From positions 62,001 to 126,000 of the forward strand of contig NZ_JACAWU010000001.1 in the NCBI RefSeq assembly GCF_013391635.1: a stretch of 64,000 nucleotides of DNA, read 5' to 3'. The position numbers and the translations under genes are program-made. Origin of the DNA: Natronomonas gomsonensis (GTDB taxonomy: Archaea > Halobacteriota > Halobacteria > Halobacteriales > Haloarculaceae). The notes beneath the pieces were generated by a model. It saw only the letters and a program-made list of their open reading frames with translations. It was not told where the DNA came from and ran no database searches. This document shows, piece after piece, positions 18,850-26,705 of the stretch (position 1 is its first letter; every line of letters starts with the position of its first letter).

Positions 18850-19494
18850 TTACGCCGTGAGGTCGGTGTTCTCGGTCGCGTCCTCGACCTGCTCGGAGAC
18901 GTCCTCGATCTGCTGTTGGACGGTGTCAGCCTGCTCTTCGAGTTGTTCCTGGATGCTGTCGAGTTGCTCGTCGAGTTGGTTTTGGAACTCCTCGGAGCGC
19001 TCGTCGAGTTGCTCCTGGAGGTCCTCGATGGACTCCTGGAGGTTCTCGAGGGCGTCGACGGTCTGGTCTTCGAGGTCCTCGCTGGCCTCGAGCAGTTGGG
19101 CGACTTGCTCGTCGAGGGTTTCGAGGAAGTCCTCGAGGAGTTCGTCGACAGACTCGTGGCCGTCGTCGAGGTTCTCCTCGATGGTGTCGAAGGCGTCGGA
19201 CTGGTTGGCTTCGAGTTCGTCGAGCTGCTCGTCGAGGGTCTCGCGGATGTCCACGAGAACGTCCTGGTCGCCGGGGACGGCCGCTTCGACGGCGTCGAAG
19301 TAGGCGTCCATGCCCGTGCGAACGAGGTCGCTGCTGCGTTCCGAGAACTCTCGGGTCGTGTCGAAGCTCTCGACGAGACGCTCGTTGACGTTCTGCTGGA
19401 ACTCGACGCCGGATTCGATGGCGTTCTGGGTCTGTTCGAGGGTGCTGCGCTGGAAACTGAACATCGTGCTGACCGCGGAGTCGTTTTGGCTCAT
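18850..19494 (-). CDS. Long coiled-coil protein, phasin-like N-terminus
   Basis: 214 aa from ATG 19494, where a TATA-like AT-rich stretch lies just upstream. Residues 10-80 (FSFQRSTLEQ..., then TTREFSERSSDLVRTGMDAYFDAVEAAVPG) look like the amphipathic helical phasin core that coats polyhydroxyalkanoate granules. The rest (90-205) is an almost uninterrupted Glu/Gln/Leu coiled coil with regular heptads. No PHA synthase gene is nearby. The alternative is a generic structural or chromosome-associated coiled coil. Confidence 0.85.
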   Translation of the reverse strand: MSQNDSAVSTMFSFQRSTLEQTQNAIESGVEFQQNVNERLVESFDTTREFSERSSDLVRTGMDAYFDAVEAAVPGDQDVLVDIRETLDEQLDELEANQSDAFDTIEENLDDGHESVDELLEDFLETLDEQVAQLLEASEDLEDQTVDALENLQESIEDLQEQLDERSEEFQNQLDEQLDSIQEQLEEQADTVQQQIEDVSEQVEDATENTDLTA

Positions 19495-19644
19495 TGTAAT
19501 TGAACTAACGCGTCCTGACCATATAAGTCTTACCACCAAATACCACTCAATACCAAAGAACGGTATTATTCACCTACCAACTGGCGACGTGGGGGCACGG
19601 ACAGGGGTCAGAGGCTTGTAGCGACGGCCCGATAGACAAGACGA

Positions 19645-20682
19645 ATGAGCAACGCAGCATCACTTCAGGAACTGCTGTCGGGAGCCTCCGAACTCACCAT
19701 CGTCTGTCACAACAACCCCGACCCGGACTGTCTCGCGAGCGCGTTAGCGTTGGGACGAATCGCCGCCAAGGTGGGCATCGACGAGCGTCGCATCGTCTAC
19801 AGCGGCCGAATCAGCCACCAGCAGAACCGCGCGTTCGTCAATCTTCTCGAAATCGACCTCAAGCCGTTCGATGCCGCCGCCATCACCGAACGCCCCGAGG
19901 ACTCGTTGCTCGCGTTCGTCGACCACGCGGTTCCGGGGGCGAACAACGAGGTGCCCGAGGGGACACACGTCGACATCGTCATCGACCACCACCCGAACGA
20001 CGACATCGACGCGACGTTCGTCGACCACCGCGAGGAACTCGGAGCGACGGCGACCATCCTCGCGGAGTACGTCGAAGAACTCGACGTGGAACTCGACACG
20101 CCCCTCGCGACCGCGCTGCTGTTCGCGATACGACGCGAGACGCTGGGCTTTCTCCGAGGGACGACACCCGCCGAGTACGAAGCCGCCGCCGGACTGCACG
20201 ACCACGCCGACCGCGGACTCCTCCGAGAACTCTCCTCGCCGTCGGTCACCGGGGCGACGGTTGACGCCATCGCCGACGCCATCGACAACCGAACCGTCCG
20301 CGGCGCCGTCCTCATCACCCACGTCGGCCGGACGACCGAGCGGGACGCCCTTCCGCAGGCCGCCGACTACCTCGCCACGCTGGAGGGCGTCGAAACTGCC
20401 ATCGTCTTCGGCATCATCGACGAGTCGATTCACATCAGCGCCCGTTCGACGGACGCACGAGTCAACATCGGTGACGTCCTCTCGACGACCTTCGATGAGG
20501 TCGGAAGCGCCGGCGGCCACCGCGAGATGGCCGGCGGGGAGATTCCGCTCGGCATCTTCGCCGGCTACACCAGCGACGACACTACGCTCGTCGACATCGT
20601 CGCCGCCGTCGTCACCGACCGACTGCTCGACGGATTGGGGTTAGTCGACCCCGAGAGCCAAAAAGAGACAACTGAAGAGTGA
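19645..20682 (+). CDS. DHH/DHHA1 phosphoesterase (NrnA-like)
   Basis: 345 aa. The DHH domain has HNNPDPDCLASALAL (about 24-38), VDHAVPG and VIDHHPND (motif III). The C-terminal DHHA1 domain has GSAGGHREMAGG. These fit Mn-dependent oligonucleotide or 3',5'-bisphosphate phosphatases that recycle nanoRNA or hydrolyse pAp. The gene stands alone between a minus-strand coiled-coil gene and another minus-strand ORF. Substrate not determined by sequence. Confidence 0.92.
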   Translation: MSNAASLQELLSGASELTIVCHNNPDPDCLASALALGRIAAKVGIDERRIVYSGRISHQQNRAFVNLLEIDLKPFDAAAITERPEDSLLAFVDHAVPGANNEVPEGTHVDIVIDHHPNDDIDATFVDHREELGATATILAEYVEELDVELDTPLATALLFAIRRETLGFLRGTTPAEYEAAAGLHDHADRGLLRELSSPSVTGATVDAIADAIDNRTVRGAVLITHVGRTTERDALPQAADYLATLEGVETAIVFGIIDESIHISARSTDARVNIGDVLSTTFDEVGSAGGHREMAGGEIPLGIFAGYTSDDTTLVDIVAAVVTDRLLDGLGLVDPESQKETTEE

Positions 20683-20709
20683 CCGACCGAAGGGTCGAAA
20701 CGCCCGCTG

Positions 20710-21042
20710 TTACCCCTGTGCGGTCAGCGAATCGAAGGCCGTGGGGTTCTCCCAGAGTTCGTGTAACGTGCCGGCCGCGAGAAAGCGCGTGGGTGCAGTC
20801 ACCCACTCGCTTGTCACCGCCGCATCGGGTTCGGGAGCGTCGGTGGTGAACCACCACGCGACGTACCGACCGTCGTCGAGTCGCGCCGTCGGATACGACT
20901 CCCGGTCGACGATGATGTCGATGCGCGTGTTCGACTCGACGGGCGGCTGTTCGTCCGTGTCGGCGCCGACGCTGACCTCGACTGGAACGTGACCGTCGGT
21001 TCCCGATGTCGGACGCTCGCCGTCATCCGTATCACGAGGCAT
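20710..21042 (-). CDS. Small acidic conserved protein, unknown
   Basis: 110 aa from ATG 21042; longer in-frame starts run into the neighbouring promoter. The N-terminal 40 residues are an acidic disordered tail. The rest contains a YVAWWFTTDAPEP motif and TRFLAAGTLHELWENPTAF. No family recognised. It is convergent with the DHH gene. Confidence 0.65.
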   Translation of the reverse strand: MPRDTDDGERPTSGTDGHVPVEVSVGADTDEQPPVESNTRIDIIVDRESYPTARLDDGRYVAWWFTTDAPEPDAAVTSEWVTAPTRFLAAGTLHELWENPTAFDSLTAQG

Positions 21043-21208
21043 GCTGTGGAGTATCGGCTTGGACGGCATCGTATAAAAAGACCAGTCGGCCACGCGTCTG
21101 ACGGGGCCAAAAGGACCGATGCGAACGCTGGCCCGCTGCACGAACAGCGTGGTGTCCAGACCCCGTTTCGCCCGTCCAATTTAATGAGGACGGAGTCGTA
21201 TACGCCCC

Positions 21209-21691
21209 ATGACAATCGACGAACTCGCCGACCACGGCGTCGAACGCATGGACGAGGAGACGATTCGGGAGTTCCTCGAAACGCAGGCCACCGGCGTACT
21301 CGGCCTCCCGACCGAGCGCCTGCCGTACATGGTGCCGCTGTCCTACGGGTTCGACGGCGAAACGAACCTCTATTTCACCTACGTCGTCGGGAACGTAAGC
21401 CAGAAGGCGCTGTTGACCGAGGAAACCGCCGCGGCCAGTTTCCTTGTGTACTCCGCCGATACCGAGTACATGTGGAGCAGCGTCAGCCTCGAGGGCATCA
21501 TCAGTCGGGTCCCGGAACGGGAATGGGATTCGCTCGGAGACGCTCTCGAACCACTCCAGCGCCCCGAGGCGCTGGACGACGCGAGCGAATCGGAGGAGGT
21601 CGCTGTGTATCGGTTCGAGATACAGACCCAGACGGGAATCAGACACGCCGGAACCCCACCGGAGATGGACCCGGATTCCTCCGAGACCTAA
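21209..21691 (+). CDS. Pyridoxamine 5'-phosphate oxidase-like flavin-binding protein
   Basis: 160 aa. The split-barrel flavin fold is indicated by TQATGVLGLPTERLPYMVPLSYGFDG near the N-terminus and SFLVYSADTEYMWSSVSLEG in the middle. Such haloarchaeal proteins bind FMN, F420 or heme and act in general redox metabolism. A TATA-like element (aatttaatg) about 30 nt upstream supports this start. Acidic tail. Confidence 0.88.
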   Translation: MTIDELADHGVERMDEETIREFLETQATGVLGLPTERLPYMVPLSYGFDGETNLYFTYVVGNVSQKALLTEETAAASFLVYSADTEYMWSSVSLEGIISRVPEREWDSLGDALEPLQRPEALDDASESEEVAVYRFEIQTQTGIRHAGTPPEMDPDSSET

Positions 21692-21865
21692 TTGAGGTGG
21701 ATGTGACACTGACGAGAGTCGGAAAACGAGGCCGGCGGGAGTGCACGAATGGGGTGCGGCGAAAGAAACCCCATCTGGCACAAAGGGACGAATCAACCGC
21801 GTACCGCAAGCAGTGGGAGACGACACCTCATGTCTCACGGGAGGGCGTGCATTCGAGTGTTCGCC

Positions 21866-22756
21866 CTACCGGTAATCTTCAATCACCGACGCCACGTAGT
21901 CCCGGCCGCCACGGTGCCAGTACAGGCCGACCACCCGGAGCGATTTCTCGACGCGATATGGGACCAGTCCGTGCTTCTCGCAGAACACCTCCCAGAACGT
22001 TTGGACCATCTCGCGGTCCTCGCGATTCCCGATGTCGACATCGAGGTCGCCGAGGGCTTCCGTCACAGCGAACAGCGTGTGGTCGACCGGTAGCGAGACC
22101 CACCCCATCCCCGCCAGCGACGCAACGCGGTCGTGCATCAACCGCACCCAGAGCGGCGTACTGACGGCGTCCGCGATGCCCGGCAAATCAGCGCCGCGGA
22201 CCAGTCGCGCCGCATGGGGTGCGACATAGTCGGCCTGCCGCAGGAGTCCCTCTGGGCCCCCATCGAAGCGCTCGTACAGCGTGACGGCGGAGGTGAACCA
22301 CCAGTGAGCGTCGTAGGCGTCCATGATATCGAGCCGATTGAAGAACGCCTCGAGTTCCTGTTCCCCTTCGGTGGCGACCAGCCGGTGTGGGTCGTACACC
22401 CACTGATGCTGTTGCCAGAGGGTCTTGCAGACGCGCCAGAACCCTACCCGCCCAATCTGCGGTTTTGGCCGGCCGGATGGATGGGCGTGAAACGGGACGA
22501 GCGACAGCGTCAGGAACCGAGCGGCCTCGGTCGTCGTGAGGTCCAACTCCTCGACGACCGTGTACTCCGGGAGCGAATGATTCGCAAAGAAGTCCGCTCC
22601 CGCCTGTTCGGCGTGTTGGAGTCGAGAGACGAGTGCCAGTAGTTCCGGCTCGTCTCGAATCATCGCTACCGTCCGCTCGAACCGAACCCCCGTAATGGTT
22701 TGGAGCCACCCTGCTCGCATCTGCCGTTTGAGGGGAGGTCGTGGCACTCGATCCAC
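21866..22756 (-). CDS. Unknown 296-aa helical protein
   Basis: The start may be M1 or M13 (MRAGWLQ). The sequence is helical, with conserved-looking Trp/His/Arg patches (DAHWWFTSAVTLYERFDGG; GMGWVSLPVDHTLFAVTEALGD). A C-terminal VPYRVEKSLRVVGLYWHRGG suggests nucleic-acid or nucleotide contact. No family recognised with confidence. It is divergent from the small orphan at 22798, sharing a short AT-rich promoter with a palindrome. It forms part of the accessory patch next to tRNA-Arg. Confidence 0.7.
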   Translation of the reverse strand: MDRVPRPPLKRQMRAGWLQTITGVRFERTVAMIRDEPELLALVSRLQHAEQAGADFFANHSLPEYTVVEELDLTTTEAARFLTLSLVPFHAHPSGRPKPQIGRVGFWRVCKTLWQQHQWVYDPHRLVATEGEQELEAFFNRLDIMDAYDAHWWFTSAVTLYERFDGGPEGLLRQADYVAPHAARLVRGADLPGIADAVSTPLWVRLMHDRVASLAGMGWVSLPVDHTLFAVTEALGDLDVDIGNREDREMVQTFWEVFCEKHGLVPYRVEKSLRVVGLYWHRGGRDYVASVIEDYR

Positions 22757-22775
22757 CGCAAATGTAATACATATA

Positions 22776-22803
22776 GAGCATAAATAGAATATTAATTATG
22801 CTC
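22776..22803. promoter_or_regulatory. Palindromic operator-like site in a divergent promoter
   Basis: Eight-bp arms GAGCATAA (22776-22783) and TTATGCTC (22796-22803) are separated by 12 AT-rich bases. The site sits in the 41-nt gap between the divergent genes and covers the start codon at 22798. A dimeric repressor here would block both promoters. No known motif is matched. Confidence 0.5.
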
Positions 22804-23154
22804 AATGGGCATTTCGAGTCGGCGGGGACGAGTGTCGAATACGGGGATGTTGGGTTCCTCTTTCCCGTCGAGGAACTCGAAGCGACTGTGCTCCAGCATC
22901 GAGATGCCCAACTCGCACTCGCCGATGTCGATGGGTCCGACGTCATCGTCGTTGCCCCGACGAGCTTCGCAACGAGTTACCTCCTCACCCAGCACACGCT
23001 CACCGTAATCCCAGTCGACAGTCTCTCTACTGCAGTCCGAGCACGAATCGCCGACGAGATTGACGCATCCATCGAGGTGTTCGACCTCATTCAAATCGGT
23101 AAGTGGAACAGTGACAGCCCGAACCACTCGCTCACCGAATTCACGGACGCCTGA
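22798..23154 (+). CDS. Small orphan protein, unknown
   Basis: 118 aa, ATG immediately after an AT-rich promoter. It has an alternating hydrophobic beta/alpha pattern (VGFLFPVEELEATVLQHRDAQLALADVDGSDVIVVAP...) resembling a small Rossmann-like or PIN-type fold, but no catalytic motif is evident. Codon use is slightly less GC-biased than in neighbouring core genes. Possibly an accessory gene acquired by transfer. Confidence 0.6.
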   Translation: MLNGHFESAGTSVEYGDVGFLFPVEELEATVLQHRDAQLALADVDGSDVIVVAPTSFATSYLLTQHTLTVIPVDSLSTAVRARIADEIDASIEVFDLIQIGKWNSDSPNHSLTEFTDA

Positions 23155-23206
23155 GCACTGATTCGCGAACGACGGACCAGACAAACCGAGCAATGCGTGA
23201 CTCTCG

Positions 23207-23485
23207 ATGACTGAAACACTCGAAACCCTTGCCGAAGAGTACCCAGAGGCCACCCCGTACATCCAGCGAGCCGTCGACGAGCACGGCGAAGAGTGGGTAC
23301 TGGAGTACTACTACGAGCAACTCTACCCACTCGGGAGAGTAATGGCAATGCCCGAAAAAGACGAACTCCCGTTCTACGATGCGGACGAACACGACACGAT
23401 GACGAAAGAAGAACGAGTCGAGATGTACCAAGCGTTGGCAGCGTATCGAGAGAACCTCCGAACGGGGACGAAACCCGGCGAGTGA
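23207..23485 (+). CDS. Small acidic orphan protein
   Basis: 92 aa, Glu/Tyr-rich and helical (EEYPEATPYIQRAVDEHGEEWVLEYYYEQLYPLG). No family recognised. It lies between the 118-aa orphan and the broken ADP-ribosylglycohydrolase on the same strand, in the accessory patch ending at tRNA-Arg. Confidence 0.6.
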   Translation: MTETLETLAEEYPEATPYIQRAVDEHGEEWVLEYYYEQLYPLGRVMAMPEKDELPFYDADEHDTMTKEERVEMYQALAAYRENLRTGTKPGE

Positions 23486-23528
23486 CTGCCACCCTACATT
23501 TTTTCCAGCGGTCGTCGTTGACCCACGC

Positions 23529-23954
23529 ATGGAGCTGGATCAGGCTCGTGAGGTCCTACTGAGGCTTGCGTGTGGCGATGCACTCGGACGGCCTGTGAAG
23601 TTCGCGACTGCCTCCGAGATTGCTGCTGAACACGGGCGGCTCGACGAAATGGTCGGGAACGGAACGTGGAATCAGCCCGCTGGGACGATTACCGACGACA
23701 CCGAACAGGCACTGTGACTGTGTATCGCGCGAAGCCTTGCTGAACAGCAGGCGTTCGCACCGGCTGATATCGCAGACCGCTCCCTCACGTGGTACGAGAG
23801 TGACCCGTTCGACATCGGCCGGATGACGATGAAATCACTGAGCCGCCTCAAACACGGCGCAGCGTGGGACGAGGCAGGCCAGCAGGTGTGGGAAAACAGC
23901 CTCGAAGGGCAAAATCGGTTGGGTGTTTATAAACACCACCGCGCCGTACGGTAG
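23529..23954 (+). pseudogene. ADP-ribosylglycohydrolase, broken and 3'-truncated
   Basis: The first 62 codons encode the family N-terminus, with LACGDALGRPVKF and the metal-binding TDDTEQA. An in-frame TGA (23715-23717) then interrupts, and the same frame continues with CIARSLAEQQ and later residues to 23954. The stop lies in a tandem duplication of the hexamer actgtg; a single copy would restore QALCIARS. The continued frame also ends after about 140 codons, well short of the roughly 250-350 usual for the family, and the last residues are not family-like. The gene is thus both interrupted and truncated, just before tRNA-Arg. Confidence 0.85.
23922..23937. repeat. Perfect 16-bp palindrome
   Basis: GGTGTTTATAAACACC is a perfect palindrome with a TATA-like core. 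It lies inside the non-family tail of the broken ADP-ribosylglycohydrolase, 42 nt from the tRNA-Arg 3' end. It may be a remnant operator or recombination site. Confidence 0.5.
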
Positions 23955-23962
23955 ACCCCCAC

Positions 23963-23979
23963 CGTTACGATTCGTAACG
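23963..23979 (-). terminator. Hairpin at the 3' end of tRNA-Arg
   Basis: CGTTACGA and TCGTAACG flank a single T, giving an 8-bp perfect inverted repeat that touches the last base of the tRNA. It could assist 3' processing or termination, or mark a recombination site. There is no T-tract, so a classical terminator is not claimed. Confidence 0.35.
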
Positions 23980-24050
23980 AGTCCGACGGGATTTGAACCT
24001 GCGACATCTTGGTCCGGAGCCAAGCACTCTGTCCACTGAGCTACGGACTC
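23979..24050 (-). tRNA. tRNA-Arg (CCG)
   Basis: 72 nt, minus strand. The acceptor GAGTCCG pairs fully with CGGACTC. The anticodon stem CTTGG/CCAAG encloses CTCCGGA, giving anticodon CCG, and the T-loop GTTCAAATC is canonical. CCA is not encoded. It borders the accessory patch at 21.7-23.95 kb on its 3' side. Confidence 0.95.
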
Positions 24051-24123
24051 TTGTTCGCAAGTAGTCGAAGCCGCGATGTAACTATTGTGAACGGAACTAC
24101 AGACGGCCAAAGAAAGTCGAGCG

Positions 24124-24708
24124 TTACGGCGATTCGCCGGTCTCGATGGAGAAGTCCGAGATGGGGTAGGCGACGCAGGTGAGCGTGTAGCCGTCGTCGA
24201 GTTCGGGTTCGCCGAGCATCTGGTTGGTGTGGTGTTCGACGTAATCTTCGGCGTTGCCGCCGTCGGTGATGTGGCCGGCACAGGAGATACACTGGCCCTC
24301 CCGGCAGGCGTAGGGGAGGTCCCAGCCCTCGTCTTCGCCCGCTTCGAGGACGGTCTCGTTCTCTTTGACCTCGATGGTGGTACCTTCCTTCACGTACTCG
24401 ATTTCGAACACTTCCGCTTCGTCGTCGGGGATGGCGGCTGGACTGTCGTCGCCCGCCTCGCCGTCTTCGAGTTCGCCCTCGCTCTCACCCTCACCGGCAG
24501 CGACCGCCGCGGCGGCCGCACCGCCACCGCCGATACTGCGGTTGCCCGGTTCGGGGAACTCCGTCTCCGGGACCGCCGAGGCCCGCTGTTCGACGACCTC
24601 GTCGGAGATGTCCTCTCGGGGCGTCCATTCCGAGCCCTTCGAGAAGTGCAGGACGACCGCGGCGAGTGTCAGCACCGCCCCGCCAACGATACCCACTGTC
24701 GTGACCAT
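24124..24708 (-). CDS. Membrane-anchored 2Fe-2S ferredoxin
   Basis: 194 aa. An N-terminal hydrophobic helix (3-22) anchors the protein. An Ala/Gly/Glu/Asp-rich linker (about 60-95) leads to a plant-type ferredoxin domain. Cluster ligands are CREGQCISC (Cys135, 140, 143) and LTCVAYP (Cys178). It lacks the long N-terminal insertion of soluble haloarchaeal ferredoxin Fdx. It probably passes electrons at the membrane; the partner is unknown. Confidence 0.92.
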   Translation of the reverse strand: MVTTVGIVGGAVLTLAAVVLHFSKGSEWTPREDISDEVVEQRASAVPETEFPEPGNRSIGGGGAAAAAVAAGEGESEGELEDGEAGDDSPAAIPDDEAEVFEIEYVKEGTTIEVKENETVLEAGEDEGWDLPYACREGQCISCAGHITDGGNAEDYVEHHTNQMLGEPELDDGYTLTCVAYPISDFSIETGESP

Positions 24709-25045
24709 ATTCGATGTTAGTAAAGGCCCTTCAATAGCGTTGTGATTCGACCTTTTTCATCGTCGGGTTTCCTCGCTCACTTCGTTCGCTGCGGGAACCA
24801 CTCTCTGCTCACGGCGACTTCGTCGCCGTTCGCATGGTCAGCGGGACCGGGGGTCCCGCTCAACTCGAAAAACGTCGATGAAAAAGCGCTCCGGCGGCCT
24901 CCGGCCGCCTCCGCGTACCGCAACGGAGTGACCTGGATACCTGCCCACTACCACGAAATTACGCGACATCGATCCTACCGTCACCGATTCCGGCAACCCC
25001 CGTCATCGCCCGGGAGCATATCCCCCGAGAACACCAAGGGTGGGT
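24709..25045. repeat. Intergenic region packed with nested hairpins
   Basis: A 337-nt gap without a gene. An outer 10-bp inverted repeat, TTTTTCATCG (24753-24762) with CGATGAAAAA (24876-24885), encloses two perfect stems: CGGCGA/TCGCCG (24812-24828) and AGCGGGACC/GGTCCCGCT (24840-24860). A third stem, GGCGGCC/GGCCGCC, follows at 24893-24909. This could be a structured RNA or a REP-like element. The right end carries the promoter of the GST-like gene. Confidence 0.55.
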
Positions 25046-26008
25046 ATGGTCAATCAGTTCATCGACGGCGAGTGGGTAACCGAGTACGACCCAACCGCTG
25101 ACGACGGCTCGTTCCAGCGCCAACCCACGACGTTCCGAGACCGCGTCGACGCCGAAAACGTCGAAGCAGGTCGCTATCACCTCTACGTCTGCTATGCGTG
25201 TCCGTGGGCGCACCGAACGCTCGTCACCCGGAAACTGCTCGGGTTGGAGGACGCTATCTCCGTCGACGTGGTCGACCCCTACCGCGACGACGGGGGCTGG
25301 CAGTTCACCCCCGATAAGGACGGCGCCACCGAGGACTCCGTCAACGACGCCGACTACCTCCGGGAGGTGTACGTCGAGGCCGACCCCGACTACACCGGCC
25401 GCGTCACGGTGCCGGTGCTGTGGGACAAAAACGAGGAGACCATCGTCAACAACGAATCTCGGGAGATAATGCGGAACCTGACGACGGCGTTCGCCGAGTT
25501 GGGCAACGGCGTCGACCTCGCGCCCGCGGACCGCAGAGCGGACATCGACTCGGTTCTCGACGACATCTACGAACCCATCAACAACGGCGTCTACCGGACC
25601 GGGTTCGCCGAGACGCAGTCGGCCTACGACGAGGCCGTCACCGAACTGTTCGAGGCCCTCGACCGCTGGGATTCAGTATTAGCCGACCAGCGGTATCTCG
25701 TCGGTGACCGCCTCACCGAGGCCGACATCGCGATGTACACAACTCTCGTCCGCTTCGACGAGGTGTACCACACCCACTTCATGTGCAACCACGAACTCAT
25801 TCGCGAGTACGACAACCTCTGGCCGTACCTGCGAGACCTGTATCAGACACCGGGATTCGGCGAGACGACCCACATGGACCACATCAAGGAACACTACTAC
25901 ACCACTCACCCGGACGTGAGCCCCAAACGAATCGTGCCGAAGGGGCCGAACCCCGACTTCGAAGCACCGCACGACCGCGACGCCCTCGCCGGCGAATCCC
26001 CGGTCTGA
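25046..26008 (+). CDS. Glutathionyl-hydroquinone reductase-like GST (ECM4/YqjG family)
   Basis: 320 aa from ATG 25046; an in-frame GTG 6 nt upstream is possible. The xi-class GST signature CYACPWAHRTL has the catalytic Cys near residue 51. The C-terminal helical domain contains RYLVGDRLTEADIAMYTTLVRFD. Family members reduce glutathionyl-hydroquinones. Haloarchaea use gamma-glutamylcysteine rather than glutathione, so the natural thiol is probably that. Cytoplasmic. Confidence 0.93.
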   Translation: MVNQFIDGEWVTEYDPTADDGSFQRQPTTFRDRVDAENVEAGRYHLYVCYACPWAHRTLVTRKLLGLEDAISVDVVDPYRDDGGWQFTPDKDGATEDSVNDADYLREVYVEADPDYTGRVTVPVLWDKNEETIVNNESREIMRNLTTAFAELGNGVDLAPADRRADIDSVLDDIYEPINNGVYRTGFAETQSAYDEAVTELFEALDRWDSVLADQRYLVGDRLTEADIAMYTTLVRFDEVYHTHFMCNHELIREYDNLWPYLRDLYQTPGFGETTHMDHIKEHYYTTHPDVSPKRIVPKGPNPDFEAPHDRDALAGESPV

Positions 26009-26092
26009 AATCGTCGACCTCCGTTCTCCCGAGCGCAGACGCCGCCGGTGGCGTTACGCATATATGTATGCGTGTTATACCCACACATAGCC

Positions 26093-26239
26093 ATGCCGGA
26101 TACGAAGCGAGGCCGCGAACAGAAGGGTCGGAAGAAGCGAGAGCAGCGCCGCGAATACGAAATCGAGCGGGAACTCGAGGCGCAAGAGCGCGAGCGGGAC
26201 TTCGAGGAACTGTACGAGGAACAGGAAATCGAGCTGTGA
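26093..26239 (+). CDS. Small highly charged protein
   Basis: 48 aa from ATG 26093, which follows a TATA-like element (gcatatatgtatgc) about 30 nt upstream. It is almost entirely Arg/Lys then Glu, forming one long amphipathic helix (KRGREQKGRKKREQRREYE then acidic). No family recognised. The split of basic and acidic halves suggests nucleic-acid binding or a small assembly factor. Confidence 0.6.
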   Translation: MPDTKRGREQKGRKKREQRREYEIERELEAQERERDFEELYEEQEIEL

Positions 26240-26399
26240 GCGGTTGGTGACGGCTGATTCTGATTATTACTCGAACTGGAGAGCCACCGCTACGGTCGGA
26301 CGGTGACTCGCGACGGAACCCATATTCGACTCGAATCCCTAGCGACGGGCGACGACTCGCTTTCACCGTGAGACGAACGGTGGAAGCCACACTCAAACC

Positions 26400-26705
26400 A
26401 TGGCTTACACACTGATACTCGGCGTTCTGCTGGCGTTCGGGACGGTGAGTGCCGCCGGCATCCTCGGCGTCGGCCTCGCCGCGTTCGTCCAGCGACGCTC
26501 GTGGCCGTATCTGCTGGTCGCCCTCGCGCTCGCGGCGCTTTTCGTCCGCGCAGTGACGGGCGTCGGATACATGACCGGCGGACTCTCGCTGGAAGCACAC
26601 CACCTCTTGGAACACGGACTCGACATCGTGATGGCCGCCCTCGTCATCGCCGCCGTGCTGTCGGCCCACACTCTCGGTGACCGCATCGGAGGTGAGATAC
26701 GGTGA
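26400..26705 (+). CDS. Small membrane protein (DUF7471-like) coupled to a winged-helix regulator
   Basis: 101 aa with three hydrophobic helices (about 4-27, 35-55 and 72-92) and a His/Glu pair in EAHHLLEHGLD between the last two. Its stop overlaps the GTG of the next gene by 4 nt. The pairing with a winged-helix regulator is typical in haloarchaea; the DUF label is from memory. It may sense a membrane or metal signal for the regulator. Confidence 0.8.
   Translation: MAYTLILGVLLAFGTVSAAGILGVGLAAFVQRRSWPYLLVALALAALFVRAVTGVGYMTGGLSLEAHHLLEHGLDIVMAALVIAAVLSAHTLGDRIGGEIR

Noticed and set aside
23963..23979. A strong intrinsic terminator for tRNA-Arg
   Set aside because: The hairpin lacks a following T-tract in the direction of transcription, so it is listed only as a weak candidate.
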